Source of the DNA: Actinomadura graeca
GTDB lineage: Bacteria > Actinomycetota > Actinomycetes > Streptosporangiales > Streptosporangiaceae
NCBI RefSeq assembly: GCF_019175365.1
Contig: NZ_CP059572.1
Location: forward strand, 372,001-436,000
Direction: 5' to 3'
Length of the DNA stretch: 64,000 nucleotides
Below are positions 44,261 through 52,203 of this stretch, one piece after another. Both the position numbers and the translations under genes were made by a program. The stretch's first letter is position 1, and every line of letters starts with the position of its first letter. The notes beneath the pieces were generated by a model. It was given only the letters and a program-made list of their open reading frames with translations, was not told the origin of the DNA and searched no databases.

Positions 44261-44297
44261 ACGCTAGCACCGTTGCTAGCATGCTAGCAACCTAGCG
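44261..44297. promoter_or_regulatory. CTAG-repeat operator overlapping the RHH gene promoter
   Basis: Four CTAG cores lie at 44264, 44276, 44284 and 44292. The central two form a perfect 20-bp palindrome (44272-44291) of GCTAGC half-sites. The last three are spaced at 8 bp. The first overlaps the TAGCGT -10 of the RHH gene. CTAG is rare in high-GC DNA, so this clustering is strongly non-random. Binding by the RHH protein is inference. Confidence 0.8.
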
Positions 44298-44406
44298 CGT
44301 CGGCGGCGCGGCGGCCTCCGCCCCGGGATTTGCGGGAACGGCAACAGGATTCGCCACGGCGGGACGGCGCCGCCGATGATTCCGGTCACGGCAGCGAGGA
44401 GGCACC

Positions 44407-45126
44407 ATGACCGAGCACCACGACACGCCCGCGCACCACGGCACCCCCGGGCATGACACCGCCGGGCATGACACCGCCGGGCACGCCGGCACCGATTCCG
44501 GCGCCGGGTTCTGGGACGCCCGCTACGCCGAGAGCGAGAGGATCTGGAGCGGCGACCCCAACGCCGTCCTGGTGCGCGAGGCCACCGGCCTGGCTCCCGG
44601 CACCGCCCTGGACCTCGGCTGCGGCGAGGGCGCCGACGCGGTCTGGCTCGCCCGGCGGGGCTGGCGCGTCACCGCCGCCGACATCTCCCGCGTCGCCCTT
44701 GAGCGCGCCGCCCGGCACGCCGCCGACGCCGGGGTCGCCGGGCGCATCGACTTCCAGCGCCACGACTTCGCCGTGTCGTTCCCCGCCGGCACCTTCGACC
44801 TGGTCTCCGCGCACTTCCTGCACTCACCCGGCGGGCACCTCCCCCGCGAGGAGGTCCTGCGGGCCGCCGCCGCGGCGGTCGCGCCCGGCGGGACCCTCCT
44901 CATCGTCGGGCACGCCGGATGGCCGTCCTGGGAGCACGACCACGGCCACGACCAGGACGTCCACTTCCCGACCCCGGACGAGGTCCACGCCTCCCTCGGC
45001 CTGCCCGAGGGGCAGTGGGAGCTCCAGCTCAGCGAGGAGCACGAGCGCGTCCAGAACAAGCCCGACGGGCAGCCCGGCACCCGCACCGACAACGCCCTGA
45101 AACTGCGGCGGCGGCCCGCACCCTGA
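44407..45126 (+). CDS. Class I SAM-dependent methyltransferase with His-rich N-terminus
   Basis: A 239-residue methyltransferase of the TehB/thiopurine-methyltransferase-like group: FWDARYAESERIWSGDPNAVL, LDLGCGEGADAVWLARRGWRVTAADIS, DLVSAHFLH. The N-terminal 27 residues contain seven histidines in repeated Pro-Gly-His-Asp-Thr-Ala units encoded by a 15-bp tandem repeat; a second HDHGHDQDVHF cluster lies at about residue 178. These may bind metal. GAGGAGG precedes ATG 44407. Substrate unknown, possibly detoxification of metalloids or thiols. Confidence 0.9.
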   Translation: MTEHHDTPAHHGTPGHDTAGHDTAGHAGTDSGAGFWDARYAESERIWSGDPNAVLVREATGLAPGTALDLGCGEGADAVWLARRGWRVTAADISRVALERAARHAADAGVAGRIDFQRHDFAVSFPAGTFDLVSAHFLHSPGGHLPREEVLRAAAAAVAPGGTLLIVGHAGWPSWEHDHGHDQDVHFPTPDEVHASLGLPEGQWELQLSEEHERVQNKPDGQPGTRTDNALKLRRRPAP

Positions 45127-45256
45127 CCACCCGGACCGCACCCGGACCCGTGCTCGCCCAGGCCCCCGCCCGCGCCCTGCCCGCCGCCGGTCTCCGCGCG
45201 GCGGGCACCCCGCACGCGCGGCCACCGGCCCGCCGCGGGGCCCGTCCGAGCCGGGG

Positions 45257-45478
45257 CTACCGGACGGCCGTGCGCCGCATCAGCGCCGCGAACTCCTCCA
45301 GCGAGACCTTCCCGTCGTGGTCGGCGTCGGCCGCCACGACCACCTCCACCGCGCGGGTCCCGCTGATCGGCTCGCCCAGCGCCCCCATCAGGTTCCTCAG
45401 CTCGGCCGTGGTGATGTAGCCGTCACCGTCGACGTCCACGAGATCGAACGTCGCACTGTAGTCGTCGGCTGTGGCCAT
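45257..45478 (-). CDS. Small EF-hand calcium-binding protein
   Basis: A 73-residue acidic protein with two canonical EF-hand loops: residues 15-26 (DVDGDGYITTAE) and 51-62 (DADHDGKVSLEE), each with Asp at positions 1, 3 and 5 and Glu at 12. It resembles actinobacterial calerythrin-like mini calmodulins. ATG 45478 has AGGAGGA upstream. It likely buffers or senses Ca2+; no partner is evident. Divergent from a glycerophosphodiesterase gene. Confidence 0.95.
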   Translation of the reverse strand: MATADDYSATFDLVDVDGDGYITTAELRNLMGALGEPISGTRAVEVVVAADADHDGKVSLEEFAALMRRTAVR

Positions 45479-45581
45479 CGCTGGGTCCTCCTGGTGATCG
45501 TCGGGGCTCGACGGTAACACCGCCCCGGTGCTTTACGTAGTAAGGCAGGGGTGGCGGGGTGGGTCCGCCATAATCGGGGGG

Positions 45582-46490
45582 GTGCGCCGCTCGTACGAGT
45601 TCCTCGACCATCCCGGCCCCATCCCCTTCGCCCACCGCGGCGGCGCCGGCGGCCGGCCCGAGAACTCCATGGCCGCCTTCCAGCGCGCCACCGACCTCGG
45701 CTACCGCTACCTGGAGACCGACGCGCACGCCACCGCCGACGGCGTCGTCGTCGCCTTCCACGACCGCACCCTGGACCGCGTCACCGACCGCACCGGCGTC
45801 ATCGCCCGCCTCCCCTACGCCGAGGTCGCCCGGGCCCGCATCGGCGGCACCGAGCCCATCCCCCGGCTGGAGGACGTCCTCGGCTCCTTCCCCGGCGCCC
45901 GCGTCAACATCGACCTCAAGGACGCCCCCGTCATCGGGCCCCTCGCCGAGGCGCTGCACCGCACCAACGCCTGGCACCGGGTGTGCATCACCTCCTTCTC
46001 CACCCGCCGCCTGGCGCAGATGCGCGCCCGGCTCCCGCTGTTCACCGACCGGGACGTGTGCACTTCCCTCGGCCCCCGCGGGCTGATGGCCCTGCGCGCC
46101 AAGTCCTACGGCGGCCCCGCCGCCAAGCTCGTCCGCCTCGCCGCCACCGGCGTCGCCTGCGCCCAGGTCCCCTACGGCCTCGGGCCCGTCCCGTTCGTCA
46201 CCGGGGCGTTCATCGCCCAGGCCCACGAGCTCGGCCTGAAGGTCCACGCCTGGACCGTCAACGACGCCGCCGCCATGCGGCGCCTGCTCGACCTCGGCAT
46301 CGACGGCATCATGACCGACGAGCTGGTCACCCTCCGCCACGTCATGGCCTCCCGCGGCCAGTGGCCCCGCCCCGCCCCCGGCCACGGCACCGCCACCCGG
46401 CACGACGCCCCGGGCACCGCCCCAGACATCACAGACGTCCCGGAAGGCGGCCAGGGCGGCGCGCGGGAGAACGGGCGGCGCGAGGCGTAG
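45582..46490 (+). CDS. Glycerophosphodiester phosphodiesterase
   Basis: A 302-residue GDPD-family TIM barrel. The catalytic motif FAHRGGAGGRPENS holds the His and Glu; YLETDAHATADGVVVAFHDRTLDRVTD carries Glu-x-Asp and the second His; NIDLKD, AWTVNDAAAMRRLLDLGIDGIMTDE is the typical ending. It hydrolyses glycerophosphodiesters to glycerol-3-phosphate and an alcohol. No signal peptide, so cytoplasmic. GTG 45582 appears leaderless with CATAAT seven nt upstream. The last 40 residues are low complexity. Confidence 0.95.
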   Translation: MRRSYEFLDHPGPIPFAHRGGAGGRPENSMAAFQRATDLGYRYLETDAHATADGVVVAFHDRTLDRVTDRTGVIARLPYAEVARARIGGTEPIPRLEDVLGSFPGARVNIDLKDAPVIGPLAEALHRTNAWHRVCITSFSTRRLAQMRARLPLFTDRDVCTSLGPRGLMALRAKSYGGPAAKLVRLAATGVACAQVPYGLGPVPFVTGAFIAQAHELGLKVHAWTVNDAAAMRRLLDLGIDGIMTDELVTLRHVMASRGQWPRPAPGHGTATRHDAPGTAPDITDVPEGGQGGARENGRREA

Positions 46491-46557
46491 CCTCCCGCCG
46501 CGGACACGTCCCGCCACAGGCCCAGCCCCGGAATCGGGTCCCCGGGAAGACGCCCGG

Positions 46558-47211
46558 TCAGGCCAGCCCGGCGTCGTGGGCGAGCAAAGCGATCTGCGTG
46601 CGGTTGTCCAGGCCCAGCTTGTCCAGGACGTTCGACACGTGCGCCTTCACCGTCGCCACCGTCATGAACAGCTCCGCGGCGATCTCGGCGTTGCTCCCGC
46701 CGCGCGCCACCGCGGCCACCACCTCGCCCTCGCGGGGGCTCAGCACCGCCAGCGCCGCACGCGCCCGCTCCAGCGAGCCCGCCTGCACCGCCGACCGCTC
46801 CATCAGCCGCCTCGTCACCCGCGGCGACAGGATCGGCTCACCCGCCGCGACCTTGCGCACCGCCTCCACGATCCGCGCCGGAGGGGTGTCCTTCAGCAGG
46901 AACCCGCTCGCGCCCGCCCGCAGCGCCCCCAGGATGTCCTCGTCGGCGTCGAAGGTCGTCAGCACGATCACCTCCGGCGGGTCCGCGCGGCGCCGCAGCC
47001 GGCCGGTCGCGGTGATCCCGTCCACCCGCGGCATCCGCAGGTCCATCAGCACCACGTCCGGGGCCAGCGCGTCCGCGGCCGCCGCGACCTCGGCGCCGTC
47101 GGCGGCCTCGCCCACCACCCGGAGGCCGTGGACGCCGTCCAGCATCATCACCAGGCCCGCCCGCACCAGCGCGTCGTCGTCGACGACCAGGACGCGCAGG
47201 GGGCGGCTCAC
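46558..47211 (-). CDS. NarL/FixJ family response regulator
   Basis: A 217-residue regulator: receiver acidic pair VDDD, acceptor Asp in DVVLMDLRMPRVDG, Lys in FLLKDTPP; LuxR helix-turn-helix LSPREGEVVAAVARGGSNAEIAAELFMTVATVKAHVSNVLDKL. GTG 47211 overlaps the kinase stop (GTGA); ATG 47220 is an alternative three codons earlier. Partner of the kinase at 47208-48428. Confidence 0.95.
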   Translation of the reverse strand: MSRPLRVLVVDDDALVRAGLVMMLDGVHGLRVVGEAADGAEVAAAADALAPDVVLMDLRMPRVDGITATGRLRRRADPPEVIVLTTFDADEDILGALRAGASGFLLKDTPPARIVEAVRKVAAGEPILSPRVTRRLMERSAVQAGSLERARAALAVLSPREGEVVAAVARGGSNAEIAAELFMTVATVKAHVSNVLDKLGLDNRTQIALLAHDAGLA

Positions 47212-48428
47212 GCCGGCCATGGTAGCCAGGCGCGCAGCCGGAACTCCCCGGCGGCCGCGCCGTGGTCCAGGCTCCCCCCGGCCAGCCGCACCCGCTCGGT
47301 CAGCCCCACCAGCCCCGTCCCCGACCCCGGCACCGCCGGCCCCCGGGCACCGGGCCCGCCGCCGGGCAGCGGGTTGCTGATGTCGATCACCAGCCGGGCG
47401 CCGGGACGGCCCTCCAGCGCCACCCGCACCGGCAGCCCCGCCGCGTGCTTGCGGGCGTTGGTCAGCCCCTCCTGCACCACCCGGTACGCCGTCCGCCCCG
47501 CCGCCGGGGGCAGCGCCCCCGGATCCACCACCCGGTCGCTGAGCCGCACCCGCCCCCCGGCGTCCCGGGACTCCTCCACCAGCCGCGGCAGGTCCGCCAG
47601 CACCGGCTGCGGCCGCCCGCCCGCCACCTCGCCGCCGTCCCCGGTCCCGTCCTCGTCGCCGTCGTCGGCGCGCAGCAGCAAGATCACCTCGCGCAGTTCC
47701 TCCAGCGCCTGGTGCGCGCCGTCCCGGACCACGCCGGCCGCCCGCGCCAGCCGCTCCGGCGGCGCGTCCGGGCGGTACTCCAGCGCGCCCGCGTACGTCG
47801 CCAGCAGCGACAGGCGGTGCGCCAGCACGTCGTGCATCTCCCGCGCGATCCGCGCCCGCTCCAGCGCCCGCGCCTCGGCCACCCGGCGGCCCTGCTCGGC
47901 CTCGGCCCGCGCCGCCCGCTCCCGCAGCGACGCCAGCAGCGCCCGCCGCGCCCGCAGCAGCGCCCCCCACCCGACCAGCGCGCCGTAGGCGACGGCCATC
48001 AGCGCCAGCCACCAGCCGTAGGAGATCCCCCCGTTGGGACGCCACAGCCCCTGCACCGCGTGCGCCGCGACCCCGGCCGCGGCCACCGCGGCGGCCACCG
48101 GGAACCGGCGCCGCCCGGCCACCCACAGCGCCCCCAGCGTCGCCGGAGGCGTCGCCGCCGGTGACAGCGCCGCCAGCACCGCCAGCGCCAGCGCGGCGCC
48201 GACCGGATGGCGGCGCAGGACGGGCAGCAGCGCGCACCCGGCCGCGCCCGCCGCCGCGTCGGCCGCGAGCGGCGGTCCCGCCCCCTGCGCCTCGAACCGC
48301 CCCCAGACCGTCAGCGCGGCCAGCGCGCCCACCGCGGCGATCACGCCCGCCATCGCGGCGCCCCGCGGGCACCGCGGTTCCGCCTGCGCGTCCGCGCAGG
48401 TCCCGCCGTCGTCGATCGCACCGTCCAC
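47208..48428 (-). CDS. Sensor histidine kinase (HisKA_3, NarX-like)
   Basis: A 406-residue kinase. About five N-terminal helices (residues 25-155) form a membrane sensor without a large external domain. The dimerisation helix has IAREMHDVLAHRLSLLATYAGALEYR with the phospho-His; ATPase boxes include VVQEGLTNARKHAAG and GTGLVGLTERVRLAGG. GTG 48428 is leaderless-like, with TACCGT six nt upstream. Translationally coupled to the regulator downstream. Signal unknown. Confidence 0.94.
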   Translation of the reverse strand: MDGAIDDGGTCADAQAEPRCPRGAAMAGVIAAVGALAALTVWGRFEAQGAGPPLAADAAAGAAGCALLPVLRRHPVGAALALAVLAALSPAATPPATLGALWVAGRRRFPVAAAVAAAGVAAHAVQGLWRPNGGISYGWWLALMAVAYGALVGWGALLRARRALLASLRERAARAEAEQGRRVAEARALERARIAREMHDVLAHRLSLLATYAGALEYRPDAPPERLARAAGVVRDGAHQALEELREVILLLRADDGDEDGTGDGGEVAGGRPQPVLADLPRLVEESRDAGGRVRLSDRVVDPGALPPAAGRTAYRVVQEGLTNARKHAAGLPVRVALEGRPGARLVIDISNPLPGGGPGARGPAVPGSGTGLVGLTERVRLAGGSLDHGAAAGEFRLRAWLPWPA

Positions 48429-48602
48429 GGGCACACGGTAGCCGCGGCCCGCCCGGCGGCGGCACCTACCAAAGTCGAACCCGCCCCCGTCCCCGGGCGG
48501 ACCCGCCGCCGACCCGCGCCCGATGCGCGCCACGGCCGGGCCCGCGACGCTCACAGGCATGACCACCCCGCCCGTCACCGCCCGACCGGAGGACCCGCGC
48601 CC

Positions 48603-49808
48603 ATCGGCTACCTGATCACCGTCGCCGTCACCGCCTGGTGCGCCCTGCTCGCCCTGGCCCCGCCGCGCCGCCCGCGCGTCCTCGGCCGGATCGCCTTCCG
48701 CTCGGGACTGGTGATCAACGAGCTGCCCGTCCCGGCCCTGCTCTGGCTCGCGGCCTGGACGGCCGTGGCCTTCGCGCAGGACGACATCGGCTCGCCCGCC
48801 GCCTGGGCCGCGGTCGCCCTCGCGGCCCTGACCGCCGCGGCGCTCACCGTCATCGCCGCCCGCGCCGCCCGCACCCGGCCCGCGATCGGCCGCGCCCTGG
48901 CCGCCGCGTTCGACCCCGCGTCCACTCCCCCTCCCATGACCGCGACCACGCCCCGCGGCCACGCCCGCGGCCACGCCCGTGACCGCCGCGCCGCCGCGCC
49001 GCGGCGCCGGGCCCGGGCGGCGGCGCTCATCGCGCCGCTGCCGCTGCGCGGACGCGGTGTCCGCCACGTGGCAGGCATCCCCTACCGGGACGCCGGACGC
49101 CGCAACCTCCTCGACGTCCGCCACCACCGCTCCCGCCCGCCCGGCGGGCCCGTCCTGGTCTACCTGCACGGCGGCGGCTTCACCGGCGGGCACAGGAACC
49201 GGGAGGCGCGCCCCCTGCTGAACCGCCTGGCGGGCCGGGGGTGGCTGTGCGTCAGCGCCGACTACCGGCTGCGGCCCGGCTCCCGGTTCCCCGACCCGCT
49301 CGTCGACGCCAAGAAGGCCATCGCCTGGGCGCGCGCCCACGCCGCCGAGTACGGCGCCGACCCCTCCCAGGTGTTCGTCGCGGGCAGCTCCGCCGGAGCC
49401 CATCTGGCGGCGATGGCCGCGCTCACCGCCGGCGACCCGTCCTGCCAGCCCGGTTTCGAGGACGCCGACACCACCGTCACCGCCGCGATCTGCCTGTACG
49501 GCTACTACGGCGAGGTCTACGACGACGGAGCCGCCACCTCACCCGAGCACCACCTGCACCCCGGCGCGCCGCCGTTCCTCATCGCCCACGGTGACCGCGA
49601 CACCTGCGTCCCCGTCGAGGCCGCCCGCCGGTTCGCCCGGCGGCTGCGGGAGACCTCCCGCGCCCCGGTCGTCTACGCCGAGCTGCCCGGCGCCCAGCAC
49701 GTGTTCGACCTGTTCCGCTCCACACGCTTCGCGGCTGTCGTGGACGGTATCGAGACCTTCACCGCCCAGGTCCGGGTAGCCCACCAGCCGCGGGCCTTTA
49801 CAAAGTAA
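48603..49808 (+). CDS. Membrane-anchored alpha/beta hydrolase (carboxylesterase/HSL-like), apparent ATC start
   Basis: A 401-residue protein. Three N-terminal hydrophobic segments (IGYLITVAVTAWCALLALAPP, VPALLWLAAWTAVAFA, AAWAAVALAALTAAALTVIAA) precede an esterase domain: oxyanion motif YLHGGGFTGG, nucleophile elbow GSSAGAHLAAM, acid in HGDRDTCVP and His in GAQHVF. GGAGGA (48588-48593) lies 9 nt before ATC 48603, exactly where homologs as I recall them start with MGYLITV, so an ATC start is likely. No ATG, GTG or TTG fits nearby; the next is GTG 48711, which would remove the first helix. A short ORF (48559-48615) overlaps the start in another frame. Confidence 0.82.
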   Translation: MGYLITVAVTAWCALLALAPPRRPRVLGRIAFRSGLVINELPVPALLWLAAWTAVAFAQDDIGSPAAWAAVALAALTAAALTVIAARAARTRPAIGRALAAAFDPASTPPPMTATTPRGHARGHARDRRAAAPRRRARAAALIAPLPLRGRGVRHVAGIPYRDAGRRNLLDVRHHRSRPPGGPVLVYLHGGGFTGGHRNREARPLLNRLAGRGWLCVSADYRLRPGSRFPDPLVDAKKAIAWARAHAAEYGADPSQVFVAGSSAGAHLAAMAALTAGDPSCQPGFEDADTTVTAAICLYGYYGEVYDDGAATSPEHHLHPGAPPFLIAHGDRDTCVPVEAARRFARRLRETSRAPVVYAELPGAQHVFDLFRSTRFAAVVDGIETFTAQVRVAHQPRAFTK

Positions 49809-49907
49809 GAAGAAAGCCGAAGCGAGCGGCCACCGAAGCCTGAGGCAGCAAAGACACAGCTCAGCGGACGGGACGGCGGGACAGGACGGGCGGGACGGGC
49901 GGGACGG

Positions 49908-50201
49908 TCAGCGGCCGAAGCCGGGCGGGCGCGGCGGGCCGCCGGGACGGTACTCGGCCGCGATCCGCAGCGGGCTGTGCTGGGGACGGTCGGCGGGCGG
50001 GGCCACCTGGCCCGCCTGGGTCAGGTCCAGCCGCCCGGCGCGCAGGCTCTCCAGCAGTTCCAGGTCCTCCGCCGACACCAATGCGGCCATGATCTTGCCG
50101 CGGCGGGTCAGCGCCACCCGCTCCCCCGTGTAGGCCACCCGGTTCACCAGGTCGGCGAACTCCTTGCGTGCCTCGGTCACCGGCTTTTCCACGCTGTTCA
50201 T
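49908..50201 (-). CDS. Phd/YefM family antitoxin-like protein
   Basis: A 97-residue protein with the Phd/YefM N-terminal fold: VEKPVTEARKEFADLVNRVAYTGERVALTRRGKIMAALVSAEDLELLESL. The C-terminal 40 residues are Pro/Arg-rich and differ from typical toxin-neutralising tails. No RelE, Doc or other toxin gene lies on either side, so it is an orphan antitoxin or a stand-alone regulator. AGGGAAG lies upstream of ATG 50201. It is divergent from the clpP pair, and may bind the palindrome between them. Confidence 0.88.
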   Translation of the reverse strand: MNSVEKPVTEARKEFADLVNRVAYTGERVALTRRGKIMAALVSAEDLELLESLRAGRLDLTQAGQVAPPADRPQHSPLRIAAEYRPGGPPRPPGFGR

Positions 50202-50254
50202 CGTATAGCGAACTTCCCTGGTGCCCCTCGCGCGGCGGTTGTACTCTCCGCACA

Positions 50255-50278
50255 TGTACAAAGCGTACGCTCTGTACA
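50255..50278. promoter_or_regulatory. 24-bp near-perfect palindrome upstream of the clpP pair
   Basis: TGTACA outer arms flank an inner AGCGTACGCT core; only one base pair of 12 is mismatched. It ends 21 bp before the first clpP ATG and just before the Shine-Dalgarno. A further half-site TTGTAC lies at 50239-50244. It does not match the ClgR box or the PopR site that I know of, so the regulator may be different. Confidence 0.75.
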
Positions 50279-50299
50279 GATCGAAAACGAGGAGGCGCC

Positions 50300-50989
50300 A
50301 TGTTCGACCGACGGGGACCAAGCACGCCGTGGCCCGGCACGCCCTGGTCCGACGAACCCGGGGAGTTCCCGCACCCGGCGCGGCCGCGGACCTACGCGGG
50401 CAGGTCTTGGGCCAAGGTCGCCGACGCCCCCCCGATCGCCGACGCGCAGCTGTTCGAGCGGCTGCTCGCGCAGCGGATCGTGTTCCTCGGCTCGGAGATC
50501 GACGACCAGGTCGCCAACCGGGTGAACGCGCAGCTGCTGCTGCTCGCCGCGCAGGACGCCCGCCGCGACATCACCCTCTACGTCAACTCCCCCGGCGGCG
50601 TCGTCGACGCGGGCATGGCGATCTACGACATGATGCAGTTCGTGCCCAACGACGTCTCCACGGTCGCGATGGGCATGGCCGCCTCGATGGCGCAGACGCT
50701 GCTGTGCGCCGGCACCGCCGGCAAGCGGTACGCGCTGCGGCACGCCCGGGTGATGATGCACCAGCCGCACGGCGGCATCGGCGGCACCGCCTCCGACATC
50801 AAGATCCAGGCCGAGCAGTCGCGGTACCTCAAGCGGATCCTCGCCGAGCGGACGGCGTTCCACACCGGGCAGCCGCTGGAGCGGATCGAGGCCGACGGCG
50901 ACCGCGACCGCTGGTTCACCGCCGAGCAGGCCCGCGAGTACGGCATGGTCGACCACGTCATCGACACCACCGACCGGGTGGGCTCCTGA
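50300..50989 (+). CDS. clpP: ATP-dependent Clp protease proteolytic subunit (first of pair)
   Basis: A 229-residue ClpP. The catalytic triad is Ser129 (MGMAASMAQ), His154 (VMMHQP) and Asp203 (DGDRDRW). About 30 residues of Pro-rich N-terminal extension precede the core. GGAGG lies 6 nt before ATG 50300. ClpP tetradecamers degrade unfolded or tagged proteins with ClpX/ClpC. Actinomycetes often have a housekeeping clpP1P2 and a second, regulated pair; the absence of tig and clpX neighbours suggests this is the second pair. Confidence 0.96.
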   Translation: MFDRRGPSTPWPGTPWSDEPGEFPHPARPRTYAGRSWAKVADAPPIADAQLFERLLAQRIVFLGSEIDDQVANRVNAQLLLLAAQDARRDITLYVNSPGGVVDAGMAIYDMMQFVPNDVSTVAMGMAASMAQTLLCAGTAGKRYALRHARVMMHQPHGGIGGTASDIKIQAEQSRYLKRILAERTAFHTGQPLERIEADGDRDRWFTAEQAREYGMVDHVIDTTDRVGS

Positions 50990-51591
50990 TGCGCGCCAAG
51001 GGCCGCTACGTCGTCCCCTCCTTCGTGGAGCGGACGTCGTACGGGCTCAAGGAGATGACGCCCTACAACAAGCTGTTCGAGGACCGCATCGTCTTCCTCG
51101 GCACGCCCGTCGACGACACCAGCGCCAACGACGTCACCGCGCAGCTGATCGCCCTGGAGGGCATGGACCCCGACCGGCCCATCGCCCTGTACATCAACTC
51201 GCCCGGCGGGTCGCTGACCGCGATGATGGCGATCCACGACACCATGCAGTTCATCCGCCCCGAGGTCGAGACCACCTGCGTCGGGCAGGCCGGTTCGGCG
51301 GCGGCGATCCTGCTGGCGGCCGGCGCCCCCGGCAGGCGCGCCGCGCTCGTCCGCTCCCGGATCCTGCTGCACGAGCCGACGATCGAGGTCTCCCGCGGCC
51401 AGTCCAGCGATCTGGAGATCCAGGCGCGCGAGCTGCTGCGGCTGCGCGGGCAGATGGAGGCGATCGTGGCCGCGGCGACCGGGAGGGACGCCGCGGCCGT
51501 CCGCCGTGACCTGGACCGCGACCGCTATTTCACCGCCGAGGAGGCCAGGGAGTACGGCCTGATCGACGAGGTGCTCACCACCCGCGGATAG
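50989..51591 (+). CDS. clpP: ATP-dependent Clp protease proteolytic subunit (second of pair)
   Basis: A 200-residue ClpP: Ser103 (GQAGSAAA), His128 (ILLHEP) and Asp177. The start ATG shares one base with the upstream TGA (TGATG), so the two subunits are made in a fixed ratio. The N-terminal RYVVPSFVERTSYGLKEMTPYNKLFEDRI is the typical second-subunit form. It probably forms hetero-tetradecamers with the first subunit. Confidence 0.96.
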   Translation: MRAKGRYVVPSFVERTSYGLKEMTPYNKLFEDRIVFLGTPVDDTSANDVTAQLIALEGMDPDRPIALYINSPGGSLTAMMAIHDTMQFIRPEVETTCVGQAGSAAAILLAAGAPGRRAALVRSRILLHEPTIEVSRGQSSDLEIQARELLRLRGQMEAIVAAATGRDAAAVRRDLDRDRYFTAEEAREYGLIDEVLTTRG

Positions 51592-51665
51592 CGCCCCGTC
51601 CGGAAGGTCTCCCCCGGGCGGCCCGGTGCGGCCGGAAACGACAGGGTTGGATCCCGCCGGGACAG

Positions 51666-51691
51666 GGAATCTTGTCGGGGTTATCAGCGTT
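51666..51691 (+). promoter_or_regulatory. SigR-type promoter of rbpA
   Basis: GGAAT (51666-51670), exactly 18 nt, then GTT (51689-51691). This equals the GGAAT-N18-GTT consensus of the disulfide-stress sigma factor SigR. In Streptomyces, rbpA is an established SigR target, so the match is both sequence- and context-supported. Confidence 0.8.
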
Positions 51692-51732
51692 GGTCAGGGC
51701 AAGACCGCAAGCCGTCTGGGAGGCACGTGACG

Positions 51733-52077
51733 ATGGCCGAGCGCGCACTTCGCGGCACCCGACTCGGAGCGACGAGCTACGAGAACGATCGCAACACCGA
51801 TCTGGCCCCTCGGCAAGAGGTGGACTACACCTGCACCAAGGGACACCGGTTCACCGTGACGCTCGCAGCCGAGGCCGAGGTGCCGATGACCTGGGAATGC
51901 CGCAGCTGCGGCGCCGCGGCCCTGCGGGTGGACGGTGAGCTGCCCCAAGCCAAGAAGGGAAAGCCGCCGCGCACCCACTGGGACATGCTCATGGAACGGC
52001 GCACCGTCGAGGACCTGGAAGAGGTCCTCGCCGAGCGCCTGGAGATCCTGCGCGCGGGACGCAGGAAGTCCGCCTGA
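51733..52077 (+). CDS. rbpA: RNA polymerase-binding protein RbpA
   Basis: A 114-residue protein starting MAERALRGTRLGATSYENDR, the hallmark RbpA opening. Zinc-type ligands Cys34, His38, Cys56 and Cys59 lie in the core (YTCTKGH, WECRSCG); the C-terminal THWDMLMERRTVEDLEEVLAERLE binds sigma domain 2. RbpA stabilises open complexes with the principal sigma factor. ATG 51733 was preferred to GTG 51727 because GGGAGG then sits 9 nt upstream. Confidence 0.98.
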   Translation: MAERALRGTRLGATSYENDRNTDLAPRQEVDYTCTKGHRFTVTLAAEAEVPMTWECRSCGAAALRVDGELPQAKKGKPPRTHWDMLMERRTVEDLEEVLAERLEILRAGRRKSA

Positions 52078-52112
52078 CCGGCTGACCCCGCACCGACCGG
52101 GCATCCGAGGAC

Positions 52113-52146
52113 GGGCCCGCACCGCCGGCAGGGGCGGTGCGGGCCC
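52113..52146 (+). terminator. Intrinsic terminator of rbpA
   Basis: Perfect 14-nt arms (52113-52126 and 52133-52146) with a 6-nt loop, followed by TTCCCCTT. Lies 36 bp after the rbpA stop, between convergent genes. Confidence 0.88.
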
Positions 52147-52203
52147 TTCCCCTTGGACCCCGCGTCCACAGGGCCAGGATCAACGGGCCAGGGCGGGGCC
52201 GTG

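Noticed and set aside
48429..49403. Extension of the second kinase frame upstream of 48428
   Set aside because: It is antisense to the esterase gene and lacks any kinase feature; a -10 box six nt before GTG 48428 supports the shorter protein.
49908..50201. Complete type II toxin-antitoxin system
   Set aside because: No toxin gene (RelE, YoeB, Doc or VapC-like) lies on either side; the flanking genes encode an esterase and ClpP.
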